The position numbers and the translations under genes are program-made. 53,467 bases of DNA from Dehalococcoidia bacterium SM23_28_2 (GTDB lineage Bacteria; Chloroflexota; Dehalococcoidia; SM23-28-2). This document shows, one piece after another, positions 43,819 through 52,288 of the stretch (the stretch's first letter is position 1; each line of letters starts with the position of its first letter). The notes under the pieces were generated by a model. That model had not been told where the DNA came from. It did not search any database and worked only from the letters and a program-made list of their open reading frames with translations. The stretch is taken from positions 1 through 53,467 of the forward strand of contig LJUA01000002.1 of the NCBI GenBank assembly GCA_001303545.1, written 5' to 3'.

Positions 43819-44628
43819 CTAAGCCCGGAACTCGATGCGGGTGAGCAGGCGCCGCTCTACCTCGGCGGTCACCTCTTGCACCAGTGTGCCGGCCGCGCGG
43901 CCGAGCAGCCGCTCCAAGATAGCCCGCCGCGGGCGCACGTAGGCCAGCCGTCGCGGGACCTTGCCCAACTCGGTGGCCATGTCGATGGCTGTGTCCAGGT
44001 CGCCTAGCTCATCCACCAGGCCTAGCTCCTTGGCCTTGCTGGCGGTGAACATCTCGCCGGTGGCGATGCTGCGCACCTTCTTCGGCTCCAGGTGGCGGGT
44101 GCGGGCCACAGCGTCCACGAACCAGGCGTAGTACTCGTCCATGAGGGTCTGAAGCTTCTTCTGCTCCTCTTCGGTGGGCTCGCGGAAGGGCTGGAACATG
44201 TCCTTGAAGGCGCCGGCCTTGGTCACGAACACCTTCACTCCCAGGCGTTGCATGAGCTCAGTGACCACCGGTCGGATGGAGATGACGCCGATGGAGCCCA
44301 CCATCGCCGTGGGGATGGCCACCACCTTGTTGGCGGCGCAGCCCGCCAGGTAGCCGCCGGAGAGGCCCGAGCCGCGGATGAAGGCGATGGTCGGTTTCCT
44401 GGCTGCTATCTTGGCTATCCCTCGGTGGATCTGCTCGGCGGCCGCCGCCGAGCCGCCCGGCGAGTCGATATCCACCACTACCGCCTTCACCCGCGCGTCG
44501 TCACGCAGGGCGGTGAGTATGCGGTCGTAATCGGGGCTGCGGATGGTCGTCCCCAGGACGCCAAACAGTTCCACGATGGCGATCCTGGGGACCAGCCAAG
44601 GCAGACCTATCGGAGGAATCTGGCTCAC
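43819..44628 (-). CDS. sppA: Signal peptide peptidase SppA-type protease
   Basis: Serine protease of the S49 family that degrades leftover signal peptides. 269 residues from a GTG at 44628. Motifs: VVVDIDSPGGSAAAAEQIH, catalytic Ser in GSGLSGGYLAGCAANKV, AMVGSIGVIS, and the Lys-containing TKAGAFKDMFQPF. An alternative TTG start at 44688 overlaps a TATACT that looks like a -10 box. There is only a short hydrophobic N-terminus, so membrane attachment is uncertain. Confidence 0.88.
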   Translation of the reverse strand: MSQIPPIGLPWLVPRIAIVELFGVLGTTIRSPDYDRILTALRDDARVKAVVVDIDSPGGSAAAAEQIHRGIAKIAARKPTIAFIRGSGLSGGYLAGCAANKVVAIPTAMVGSIGVISIRPVVTELMQRLGVKVFVTKAGAFKDMFQPFREPTEEEQKKLQTLMDEYYAWFVDAVARTRHLEPKKVRSIATGEMFTASKAKELGLVDELGDLDTAIDMATELGKVPRRLAYVRPRRAILERLLGRAAGTLVQEVTAEVERRLLTRIEFRA

Positions 44629-44916
44629 GTCTCCAACCTCGCAGAACTGGCAATGCCTTGGCCCGCCCTCGGGCGGGCTCTCCAGCAAGTATAGCGCTGA
44701 CGGACCGGAAATGAAACCGAATCCTGTCGCACATCCTCCATGGCCTGAGCACGCCGGAGGATAAGCCCGATGGCAACAAGCTGCGAATCGTCTTCGGAGA
44801 GGCCTCGCGGGAAGAGGGTTCGTCGTGATCGGCGAGACGGGATCGGTGGTGTCAGGCGGCAGGCAGCGATAGGGCGTTCAGCCCTTCGTGCCTTGGCCAG
44901 CCCGACCTGTTGGTCG

Positions 44917-45207
44917 CTAGCTAGACTGGGCTGCTTCGCAGATGATCTTGCCGACGTCTATTACCGTAACCTTGCCGTAGACGGGGTGGCCCAGGATGGC
45001 CTTCTGATTGAGGGTGTAGGTGTTGCGTCGCCCCACCTTGCGCTTGCGGATAAAGTCGCCCTCCTCCAGCTCTCGCACGATCTGATAGACCGCGCGCTCT
45101 GTCAGGCCTGTGCTCAGGGCGATCTCCCGCAGGGTGGCCTGGCGGTTCTGGACGATGTGGAGGATCACCAGGCCGTGGTTGCTGAGGAAGTTCCACTTCT
45201 TGGCCAT
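44917..45207 (-). CDS. Winged-helix transcriptional regulator
   Basis: 96 residues: NHGLVILHIVQNRQATLREI, ALSTGLTERAVYQIVRELEE and wing KRKVGRRNTYTLNQ form a MarR/ArsR-like winged helix. There is no Cys metal site and no ligand domain. It is alone, with a 10-bp inverted repeat 20 bases upstream of its start codon that could be its own operator or an attenuator. Target genes unknown. Confidence 0.85.
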   Translation of the reverse strand: MAKKWNFLSNHGLVILHIVQNRQATLREIALSTGLTERAVYQIVRELEEGDFIRKRKVGRRNTYTLNQKAILGHPVYGKVTVIDVGKIICEAAQSS

Positions 45208-45226
45208 AGCCCACTCACCCTTCCCT

Positions 45227-45252
45227 AGAGGCGAAGACAGCGCTTCGCCTCT
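45227..45252. repeat. 10-bp inverted repeat upstream of the winged-helix gene
   Basis: AGAGGCGAAG, 6-base loop, CTTCGCCTCT; perfect. It lies 20 bases before the minus-strand regulator gene's start codon and could be an operator or an RNA hairpin next to the ribosome-binding site. Confidence 0.7.
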
Positions 45253-45680
45253 CTACACCTGCAGCGCCTCCAGAGGGCCAGCGCGAACGTCCCCCGATCC
45301 CCGAGTAGCTGGGCCATAGCCAGGGAGCCGAGAAGACACCGCCCGAGGAGGATGACATCGTTCATTAGATAAGCACCATGACCGACATAGGTTTGGTCAT
45401 ATGTTCACCGTACATTCAAGATTTTTCACCATTTTTTCATCGTAGGTATTGACAACCGGTGCCAGGGCTGCTATCTTTGTCTAGTCAATATAGAATTCCA
45501 ACTCTATATTAAGAGAGTAAAAAACCTGTATTAGTAAGCTAATATTCACCTAGAGAGTTGAACCAATCGATTTCATTATGCAGAAGCAGTACGGCTGTTG
45601 TCTAGTGGCACGGTTCTATAGAGGGACTTCTAGGAAAAGCAATCGGGATTTTTTGATGAGAGGATAAGGGGAGACATTTC
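45253..45680. other. Gene-free AT-rich region upstream of the ECF sigma gene
   Basis: No coding sequence seen. From about 45360 to 45670 the DNA is clearly more AT-rich than the rest of the window, with T runs (45420-45440) and short palindromes: ATGACC/GGTCAT (45378-45400), an ACTCT...AGAGT stretch and TTAG/CTAA. It holds one good promoter (45449-45477), leaving an untranslated leader of about 200 bases before the sigma-factor gene. I recognise no riboswitch in it. Confidence 0.7.
45449..45477 (+). promoter_or_regulatory. Candidate promoter of the sigma-factor gene
   Basis: TTGACA (45449-45454), 17-base spacer, TATCTT (45472-45477). A sigma70-type site; no obvious ECF-type AAC/CGT pair was noticed. 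Confidence 0.6.
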
Positions 45681-46241
45681 TTGAAAGGCGTCGGCGTGCA
45701 CGAGCCTCTCAGCCGGCCGGGAGACGTGAGCGTCGGTGAGCGCATCTTCCAGGACTTTGCCGAGCGCTACCGTCAGTACTTCCCACGAGTGTTTGCCTAT
45801 GTCTACGGGCGAATACGGGATTCCCAAGCGGCTGAAGACATAGCATCAGAGGTCTTTGAAAAGGCTTTCGTTAAGGCCGATACCCTCCGTCACGAAGAAG
45901 CCTTTGGCACCTGGTTGTTCACCATCGCCAGGAATCTCCTTATCTCCTACTGCCGCAGACGCAATCGCTTTGGCGGCCCGGTCAACTACGAGCTGGTAGA
46001 CTCCTTGGGCGGAGAGGGCGCTCCTGAGGACAGCCTTCTGGAGCGCGAAGAAGTGGCCAAGATCATGGACCACGTGCGGCGCTTCCCGCGCAGAGAGCAG
46101 GACATCATCGCTCTCAAGTTCGACGCCGAGCTGACCAACGCTCAGATCGCCGAGATAATGAACCTGAGCGAGAGCAATGTGCGGGTTATCCTCTGCCGCA
46201 CGCTGCAAAAGCTAAGGAAAGCCCTCCAGGAAGAGATGTAG
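45681..46241 (+). CDS. ECF-type RNA polymerase sigma factor
   Basis: 186 residues from a TTG with AAGGGGAGA upstream. Region 2: YFPRVFAYVYGRIRDSQAAE, DIASEVFEKAF and FGTWLFTIARNLLISYCRRR. Region 4: FPRREQDIIALKFDAELTNA, QIAEIMNLSESNVRVILCR. No sigma 3 domain. ECF factors usually have an anti-sigma gene next to them; none is seen here (the next gene is a convergent sirtuin), so control may be transcriptional through its long leader. Confidence 0.92.
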   Translation: MKGVGVHEPLSRPGDVSVGERIFQDFAERYRQYFPRVFAYVYGRIRDSQAAEDIASEVFEKAFVKADTLRHEEAFGTWLFTIARNLLISYCRRRNRFGGPVNYELVDSLGGEGAPEDSLLEREEVAKIMDHVRRFPRREQDIIALKFDAELTNAQIAEIMNLSESNVRVILCRTLQKLRKALQEEM

Positions 46242-46325
46242 CTCTCCTCATCCGTCCTCAGTCCGAATCGCGTATTTCAGCAGCCTCGCATCAGGGCATA
46301 GCCATGCCCAGCGTGCGGCTGTGCT

Positions 46326-47114
46326 CTAGGCCGCTGTAAGCTGACGAACGCACTGGACCAGAGTCGGCAGGGAGGTACCTGTCGGCGCCCGCAGGACGAT
46401 ATCGCAGAGTGGGGTCAGGGCTGTCTCGTTGAGGTTGAACTCGATCAGTCTGCCGCCCTTCATCTTCACGTCCTGGGGAAAGCCGGCCGCCGGGTACACT
46501 ACCCCCGAGGTGCCCACCAGGAGCATGCAGTCGCACATGCCGGACTGGCGGATGCATTCCTCCAGGGCGTCGCGGGGGATGGGCTCGCCGAACATCACGG
46601 TGTCGGTCTTGACTATGCCGCCGCACTCCGGGCACCTGGGCGGCAGTTCCTCGATGGCGAAGTCGTCGACGGGCCAGCGGGTGTTGCAGCCGATGCAGCG
46701 CAGCTTCACGCGGCTGCCATGGATCTCGGTGATTGCGATGCTGCCCGCTTGCTGGTGGAGGTTATCGATGTTCTGGGTGATGATGTGCTGAAGCTGGCCC
46801 ATTTGCTCCAGCTCAGCCAGGGCGTAGTGGCCGGGGTTGGGCTTGGCCTGGGCCAGGGCATCGATGAGTTCCCGCATGGGGCCGCTGCTGTCTGACATCT
46901 CTTCCCACCACTTCTTGGGGTCGCGTGTGAAGCGTTCGTAGCCTAGCATGTCCGGCTCGCCGTACTTGGTCCACAGGCCATCCGGCCCGCGGAAGGGGGG
47001 TATGCCGCTCTCCACCGAATGGCCTGCCCCCACCAGGGCCACAACGTGCTTGGAGTCCACCACCAGGCGGGCTGCTGTCTCTATGGCTTCCTCAACTACA
47101 TCTTCGCCGGTCAT
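46326..47114 (-). CDS. NAD-dependent protein deacylase, sirtuin family
   Basis: 262 residues from the ATG at 47114 (GGAGGAAGAG upstream). NAD site VALVGAGHSVESGIPPFRGP; ITQNIDNLHQQAGS; catalytic His in EIHGSRVKL; zinc Cys pairs CIGC and CPEC; VGTSGVVYPAA and FNLNETALTP. The first motif reads GAGHSVESG rather than the common GAGIS-x-ESG, a mild variant. Class III-like bacterial CobB relative; targets unknown. Confidence 0.93.
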   Translation of the reverse strand: MTGEDVVEEAIETAARLVVDSKHVVALVGAGHSVESGIPPFRGPDGLWTKYGEPDMLGYERFTRDPKKWWEEMSDSSGPMRELIDALAQAKPNPGHYALAELEQMGQLQHIITQNIDNLHQQAGSIAITEIHGSRVKLRCIGCNTRWPVDDFAIEELPPRCPECGGIVKTDTVMFGEPIPRDALEECIRQSGMCDCMLLVGTSGVVYPAAGFPQDVKMKGGRLIEFNLNETALTPLCDIVLRAPTGTSLPTLVQCVRQLTAA

Positions 47115-47148
47115 CTCTTCCTCCTGCCTCCCAGGGCCGCGTCCTCTC

Positions 47149-47577
47149 TCACTCCGGCGGTTCACCTGTCCCGCCGCTCCGAGCCGGAAGCACCTGCACG
47201 ACGATGGTCCTGTCGCGCGGGCCGTCGAACTCGCACAGGAACACGCCCTGCCACTGGCCGAGGGCTAGGCGTCCCTCGTCGATGGGCACGGTCAGGGATA
47301 GGCCCGTCAGGGTGGACTTGATGTGGGCGGGAGCGTTGCCCTCCAGATGCTGGTAGCTGCCCTTGTTGGGGACCAGGGCCTCCAGCCGGTCCAGGATGTC
47401 TCGTGCCACCGAGGGGTCGGCGTTCTCGTTGATGATGATGCCGGCAGTGGTGTGCGGCACGTACAGGTAGCAGACGCCATCCTCGACGCCGCTGCGGCGG
47501 ATGACATCGTTGACCCTATGGGTGATCTCCTCCAGTACTTCCCTGCCCCTGGTGAAGACCTTTATACGCGATAGCAC
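47149..47577 (-). CDS. YjbQ/UPF0047 family protein
   Basis: 142 residues with the family blocks VPHTTAGIIINENADPSVAR, HLEGNAPAHIKSTLTG, and LGQWQGVFLCEFDGPRDRTI. Conserved His and Glu suggest a metal or phosphate site. Published work reports weak thiamin-phosphate-synthase-like activity for some members. Here it is divergent from thiD with a 117-base gap, which is circumstantial support for a thiamin link. A TATAAT on the minus strand (47615-47610) may be its -10 box. Confidence 0.9.
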   Translation of the reverse strand: MLSRIKVFTRGREVLEEITHRVNDVIRRSGVEDGVCYLYVPHTTAGIIINENADPSVARDILDRLEALVPNKGSYQHLEGNAPAHIKSTLTGLSLTVPIDEGRLALGQWQGVFLCEFDGPRDRTIVVQVLPARSGGTGEPPE

Positions 47578-47651
47578 GATCGCCGCTCCTTCCCTTGTGC
47601 TGCTCTCCCATTATAGCGTGAACTTCCCTTACCGGCGCTAGCGTCGCTTTC

Positions 47652-47680
47652 TTGACGCCTGTGAAGCTGTCTGCTACGTT
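47652..47680 (+). promoter_or_regulatory. Candidate promoter of thiD
   Basis: TTGACG (47652-47657), 17-base spacer, TACGTT (47675-47680). The thiD ATG is at 47695, only about 8 bases past the predicted start, so the transcript would be nearly leaderless; no TPP aptamer fits here. Confidence 0.5.
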
Positions 47681-47694
47681 GCCGGCGAGAAGCG

Positions 47695-48498
47695 ATGAAA
47701 AGAACGGTGCTGACCATCGCCGGCTCCGATTCCAGCGGCGGCGCTGGCATCCAGGCCGACCTCAAGACCTTCGCCGCCCTGGGCGTGTACGGGACCTGCG
47801 CCATAACCGCCGTCACCGCCCAGGATAGCAGGGGGGTGCAGGCCATCCACGAGCTTCCGCCGGAGCTGGTGGCCGCCCAGATCGATGCCGTCGTCGGGGA
47901 CATGGGCGTGGACGCTGTGAAGACGGGGATGCTGGCCAACGCCGGGATCGTTCGGGTGGTGGCGGAGAGAATGCGACGGCATGACCTGCCGAACCTGGTG
48001 ATCGATCCGGTGCTTGTCGCCAAGAGCGGCGACCGCCTGCTGAGGGAGGAGGCCGTGGACGTTCTCAGGGGAGAGCTGCTTCCCCTGTGTACCGTCGTCA
48101 CGCCCAACATACCCGAGGCGGAGGCGCTGGTGGGCCGTCGTCTGGAGACCGACGCGGATCTTCAACGGGCGGCGCAGGAGATAGCGGCGCTGGGGGCGAG
48201 GAGCGTGGTGATCACCGGCGGCCACGCCTCGGGGCCGGATGCGGTGGACCTGCTGTACGACGGCAAGAGCATTCGGCGCTTCTCGGCGCCGCGACTGGCC
48301 ACTCGCCACGGGCGTGGCACCGGCTGCACCTTCGCCTCCGCTATTACCGCCTGGCTGGCGCAGGGCGCGGCCATCGACGAGGCGGTGGCGCGGGCCAAGG
48401 AGTACGTGACGGCGGCTCTGGAGCATGCCCTCGCGTTGGGTAAGGGGCCGGGGCCGGTGCATCACTTCTACAGGTTGTGGGAGGGCGGCGATCGTTGA
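47695..48498 (+). CDS. thiD: Hydroxymethylpyrimidine/phosphomethylpyrimidine kinase
   Basis: Phosphorylates HMP to HMP-P and HMP-PP for thiamin synthesis. 267 residues of the ribokinase fold: TIAGSDSSGGAGIQADLKTF, GVYGTCAITAVTAQ, DAVKTGMLAN, VVTPNIPEAEAL and the anion-hole region HGRGTGCTFASAIT (catalytic Cys/Gly region). No ThiE or ThiN fusion. The promoter for the TPP-controlled thi operon overlaps its stop codon. Confidence 0.95.
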   Translation: MKRTVLTIAGSDSSGGAGIQADLKTFAALGVYGTCAITAVTAQDSRGVQAIHELPPELVAAQIDAVVGDMGVDAVKTGMLANAGIVRVVAERMRRHDLPNLVIDPVLVAKSGDRLLREEAVDVLRGELLPLCTVVTPNIPEAEALVGRRLETDADLQRAAQEIAALGARSVVITGGHASGPDAVDLLYDGKSIRRFSAPRLATRHGRGTGCTFASAITAWLAQGAAIDEAVARAKEYVTAALEHALALGKGPGPVHHFYRLWEGGDR

Positions 48499-48523
48499 CA
48501 TTTGTTCGCCTGCCTGCTAACCT
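48495..48523 (+). promoter_or_regulatory. Sigma70 promoter of the TPP-riboswitch thi operon
   Basis: TTGACA (48495-48500), 17-base spacer, TAACCT (48518-48523). The -35 box overlaps the thiD stop. The predicted start near 48530 is about 15 bases before the TPP aptamer. Confidence 0.78.
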
Positions 48524-48544
48524 GGAAGTGCCAATCGAATAAGA

Positions 48545-48643
48545 GCCGTGCGGGAGCTCGGGTGAGCCGGGCTGAGAGGCCCCGACGTAGTGGGGGCGAC
48601 CGTCGGAACCTGATCTGGGTAATGCCAGCGTAGGGAAGCGGAA
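48545..48643 (+). ncRNA. TPP riboswitch (THI element)
   Basis: Contains the diagnostic THI-box parts in order: CGGGTGAGCCGGGCTGAGAG, a P3 hairpin around GGCCCCGACGTAGTGGGGGC, and GGAACCTGATCTGGGTAATG, then CCAGCGTAGGGAAG. A U-tailed terminator follows at 48661-48695, so TPP should cause early termination before thiC. Boundaries are approximate by a few bases. Confidence 0.96.
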
Positions 48644-48660
48644 GAGACGCTCTCAACGAT

Positions 48661-48695
48661 GCGCTGCTGGTATACCCAGCGGCGCGATGTTTTTT
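48661..48695 (+). terminator. Intrinsic terminator of the TPP riboswitch
   Basis: GCGCTGCTGG, loop TATAC, CCAGCGGCGC (10 bp, one G-T), four bases, then six T. It is enclosed by a further 10-bp inverted repeat, AGAGACGCTC (48643-48652) with GAGCGTCTCT (48699-48708), whose 3' arm ends just before the thiC ribosome-binding site. Confidence 0.88.
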
Positions 48696-48723
48696 ATGGA
48701 GCGTCTCTAGAAAGGAGCCAGCT

Positions 48724-50079
<1,356 letters not shown>

Positions 50080-50106
50080 GGCTCGGCTGGAAGGAGAACC
50101 GTGGCC

Positions 50107-50895
50107 ATGGAAGACTATCTGGAGATCGCTGGCAAGAAGTTCCGCTCGCGGCTGATGGCGGGCACCGGGAAGTACCGCAGCACGGAGGACATGCTGGCCG
50201 CCCTGGAGGCCTCAGGCACCGAGATCGTGACCGTGGCTATCCGCCGGCTGAACCTGGACAACCCCAAGGAGAAGACCCTCCTGGACCTCATCGACTGGAG
50301 CAAATACACCATCCTGCCCAATACCGCCGGTTGCCGGACGGTGGAGGACGCCCTGTTCACGGCCCGCCTGGCGCGGGAGGTCACCGGCTCCGACTGGATC
50401 AAGCTGGAGGTGATCCCCGACCCCAAGTACCTCCTCCCCGACGCGGCGGGCACGCTGGAGGCCGCCAAGGTGCTCGTCGGCGAGGGCTTCACCGTCCTGC
50501 CCTACATCCACGCCGACCCCATCCTCGCCCGCCGGCTGGAGGAAGTGGGCTGCGCCACCGTCATGCCCCTGGGCTCGCCCATCGGCTCCGGGCGGGGCAT
50601 TTTCACCCTGGAAGAGATCCAGATAATCGTGGAGGAGGCCAAGGTACCGGTGGTGGTCGACGCTGGCCTGGGGGTGCCCTCCGAGGCCTCGCTGTCCATG
50701 GAGATCGGGGCGGACGCCGTGCTGGTCAATACAGCCATCGCCGAGGCGGCGAACCCGGCCATGATGGCCGAGGCCTTCCGCCTGGGGGTGGAGGCCGGTC
50801 GACGCGCCTACCTGGCGGGGCGCATCCCCAAGAAGGCCTACGCCTCCGCCAGCAGCCCCATCGAGGGAGTGGCCCGGCCGGCCGCCGGTTCCTGA
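50107..50895 (+). CDS. thiG: Thiazole synthase
   Basis: Builds thiazole phosphate from DXP, dehydroglycine and ThiS thiocarboxylate. 262 residues. RLMAGTGKYRSTEDMLAALE, the Schiff-base Lys in DWIKLEVIPDPKYLLPD, VMPLGSPIGSGRGI and VVDAGLGVPSEASLSMEIGA are all present. The ATG at 50107 is preferred over the GTG at 50101 by spacing to AAGGAG. The stop overlaps thiE (TGATG). Confidence 0.96.
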   Translation: MEDYLEIAGKKFRSRLMAGTGKYRSTEDMLAALEASGTEIVTVAIRRLNLDNPKEKTLLDLIDWSKYTILPNTAGCRTVEDALFTARLAREVTGSDWIKLEVIPDPKYLLPDAAGTLEAAKVLVGEGFTVLPYIHADPILARRLEEVGCATVMPLGSPIGSGRGIFTLEEIQIIVEEAKVPVVVDAGLGVPSEASLSMEIGADAVLVNTAIAEAANPAMMAEAFRLGVEAGRRAYLAGRIPKKAYASASSPIEGVARPAAGS

Positions 50896-51545
50896 TGAGG
50901 CTGCCCATCCCCTGCCTGACGCTGATCACCGACCGCCGTCTGTGCGAAGGCCTATCGCTGGAGGAGGCGGTGGCGCAAGCGGTCGACGGCGGCGTGAACG
51001 TGGTGCAGTTGCGGGAGAAGGACCTGACGGCGGCCCAGCTCATCCCTCTGGCCGACCGTCTGCGGGCGATAACGGAGGACAAGGCTCTGCTGATCGTGAA
51101 CACTCATCTCGATGTGGCCCTGGTCTGCGCCGCCGATGGCGTTCATCTGCCGGAGAGGGGCCCGTCGGTGGCCGCGATGCGCCGGCTGGCGGGCGATGGC
51201 TTCATCATAGGGCGCTCCGTGCACAGCGCGGAGGAGGCGGTGAGGGCCGAGGAGGAAGGCGCGGACTACGTGCAGGTGGGGGCCATCTTTCCTACCCGCT
51301 CCCATCGAGGCCTGCCTGCCGCCGGCCTGGCGCTTCTGAAGAGCGTGGCCGCGATGCTGGCGATCCCCATCGTGGCCGTGGGGGGCATCACCGCCGGGAA
51401 CGTGGAGCAGGTGATGCGAGCGGGCGCCGAGGGCGCCGCCGTCATCTCCGCCATCCTCGATTCGTCCTCGCCGGGGGCGGCGGCCCGACGGCTGGCCGAA
51501 GCGGTGTCCGAGGCGGCGGTGCCTGCGCGGAGGAGGAGGGCGTGA
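50895..51545 (+). CDS. thiE: Thiamin-phosphate synthase
   Basis: Joins HMP-PP and thiazole phosphate. 216 residues with the TIM-barrel motifs LTLITDRRL, NVVQLREKDLTAAQ, LLIVNTHLDVAL, ADGVHLPERG, IGRSVHSAEEA, GADYVQVGAIFPTRSH and VAVGGITAGNVEQVMRAGA. It overlaps both neighbours by a few bases (thiG by 1, thiS by 4). The C-terminus ends in a basic ARRRRA. Confidence 0.96.
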   Translation: MRLPIPCLTLITDRRLCEGLSLEEAVAQAVDGGVNVVQLREKDLTAAQLIPLADRLRAITEDKALLIVNTHLDVALVCAADGVHLPERGPSVAAMRRLAGDGFIIGRSVHSAEEAVRAEEEGADYVQVGAIFPTRSHRGLPAAGLALLKSVAAMLAIPIVAVGGITAGNVEQVMRAGAEGAAVISAILDSSSPGAAARRLAEAVSEAAVPARRRRA

Positions 51546-52288
51546 TCACCGTCACCGTCAACGGCGAGAAGCGAGAGGCGGAGGGCCCCACTGAGCTCAT
51601 CGCTTTTCTGGAGACCCTGGGAATCAATGTCCGCCATGTGGCCGTGGCCCACAACGGGACCGTGCTCCAGCGCCAGAGGTGGCCGGAGGTTGTCCTTCAG
51701 GACGGCGACGTCTTGGAGGTCGTGCGCATGGTAGGCGGGGGCGCTCAAGCCAGGACGAGAAAGGAGCCTTTAGTCATGGACGCTCTGCTTCTCTTGCTCG
51801 CCTTCGGCGCCGGAATAGCTGCTGCTATCCAGATACTGGTCAACGGTGCCTTGGGGGAGGAGCGGGGCGTACCGGAGGCGCTGATGGTGTCCGTGACGGT
51901 GACCTACGGCTCCGTCGTGCTGTTCATGCTGGTCCGCTTCGCCTTTATGGGTGAGCTGAACCTGAACACCCCAGGCAGGCCACTGTTCTACCTGCTGCCG
52001 CTGGCGTTCGTCGCCCTGCTCGCCTTCCTGGGCTTGATGGGCGGCCTGCAGTGGTACTACTTCCTGGGCGGCCTGGCTGGCGCGCTCATCGTCTCTACGC
52101 TGGCCTTTGCGGGTCCCCGTATCGGCATCGCGACCAGCAGCGCCGCCCTCATCGCCGGGCAGATGGCCGGCGCCATCCTGTGGGACCACCTGGGGCTCCT
52201 GGCCCAACCCAAGGACCCCATCGATGCCCTCAAGGTTATCGGCGCGCTCCTCATCGTCGGCGGTGTCGTACTCGTGCGGGGGGTGTGA
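51542..52288 (+). CDS. thiS: ThiS sulfur carrier reading in frame into a YdcZ-like membrane protein
   Basis: The GTG at 51542 overlaps the thiE stop. The first 67 codons (51542-51742) are a complete ThiS: ITVTVNGEKREAEGPTELIA, HVAVAHNGTVLQRQRW, DGDVLEVVRMVGGG. ThiS must end in free Gly-Gly to be thiocarboxylated, but there is no stop after GGG. The frame continues through an 11-residue linker (AQARTRKEPLV) into a five-segment membrane protein, giving 248 residues. An internal AAAGGAG and ATG at 51776 could give the membrane protein separately. Either a sequencing indel removed the stop, or the ThiS end is made by processing. No thiF gene is in the window. Confidence 0.75.
   Translation: MITVTVNGEKREAEGPTELIAFLETLGINVRHVAVAHNGTVLQRQRWPEVVLQDGDVLEVVRMVGGGAQARTRKEPLVMDALLLLLAFGAGIAAAIQILVNGALGEERGVPEALMVSVTVTYGSVVLFMLVRFAFMGELNLNTPGRPLFYLLPLAFVALLAFLGLMGGLQWYYFLGGLAGALIVSTLAFAGPRIGIATSSAALIAGQMAGAILWDHLGLLAQPKDPIDALKVIGALLIVGGVVLVRGV
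51776..52288 (+). CDS. YdcZ/DUF606-type small membrane transporter
   Basis: 170 residues from an ATG with AAAGGAG 9 bases upstream, so it can be made independently of ThiS. About five membrane segments. It matches the DUF606 branch of the drug/metabolite transporter superfamily: FGAGIAAAIQILVNGALGEE near the start, a central GGLAGALIVSTLAFAGPRIG, and SSAALIAGQMAGAILWDHLG. Lying between thiS and thiO inside a TPP-regulated operon, it is a candidate for uptake or export of thiamin or a precursor. This is inference from position. Confidence 0.8.
   Translation: MDALLLLLAFGAGIAAAIQILVNGALGEERGVPEALMVSVTVTYGSVVLFMLVRFAFMGELNLNTPGRPLFYLLPLAFVALLAFLGLMGGLQWYYFLGGLAGALIVSTLAFAGPRIGIATSSAALIAGQMAGAILWDHLGLLAQPKDPIDALKVIGALLIVGGVVLVRGV

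Noticed and set aside
46291..46635. 114-codon minus-strand frame overlapping the sirtuin
   Set aside because: An out-of-frame shadow of the sirtuin 3' half.
50942..51541. Long Gly/Arg-rich N-terminal extension of the ThiS frame
   Set aside because: It is the wrong-frame reading of thiE; ThiS starts at the GTG overlapping the thiE stop.
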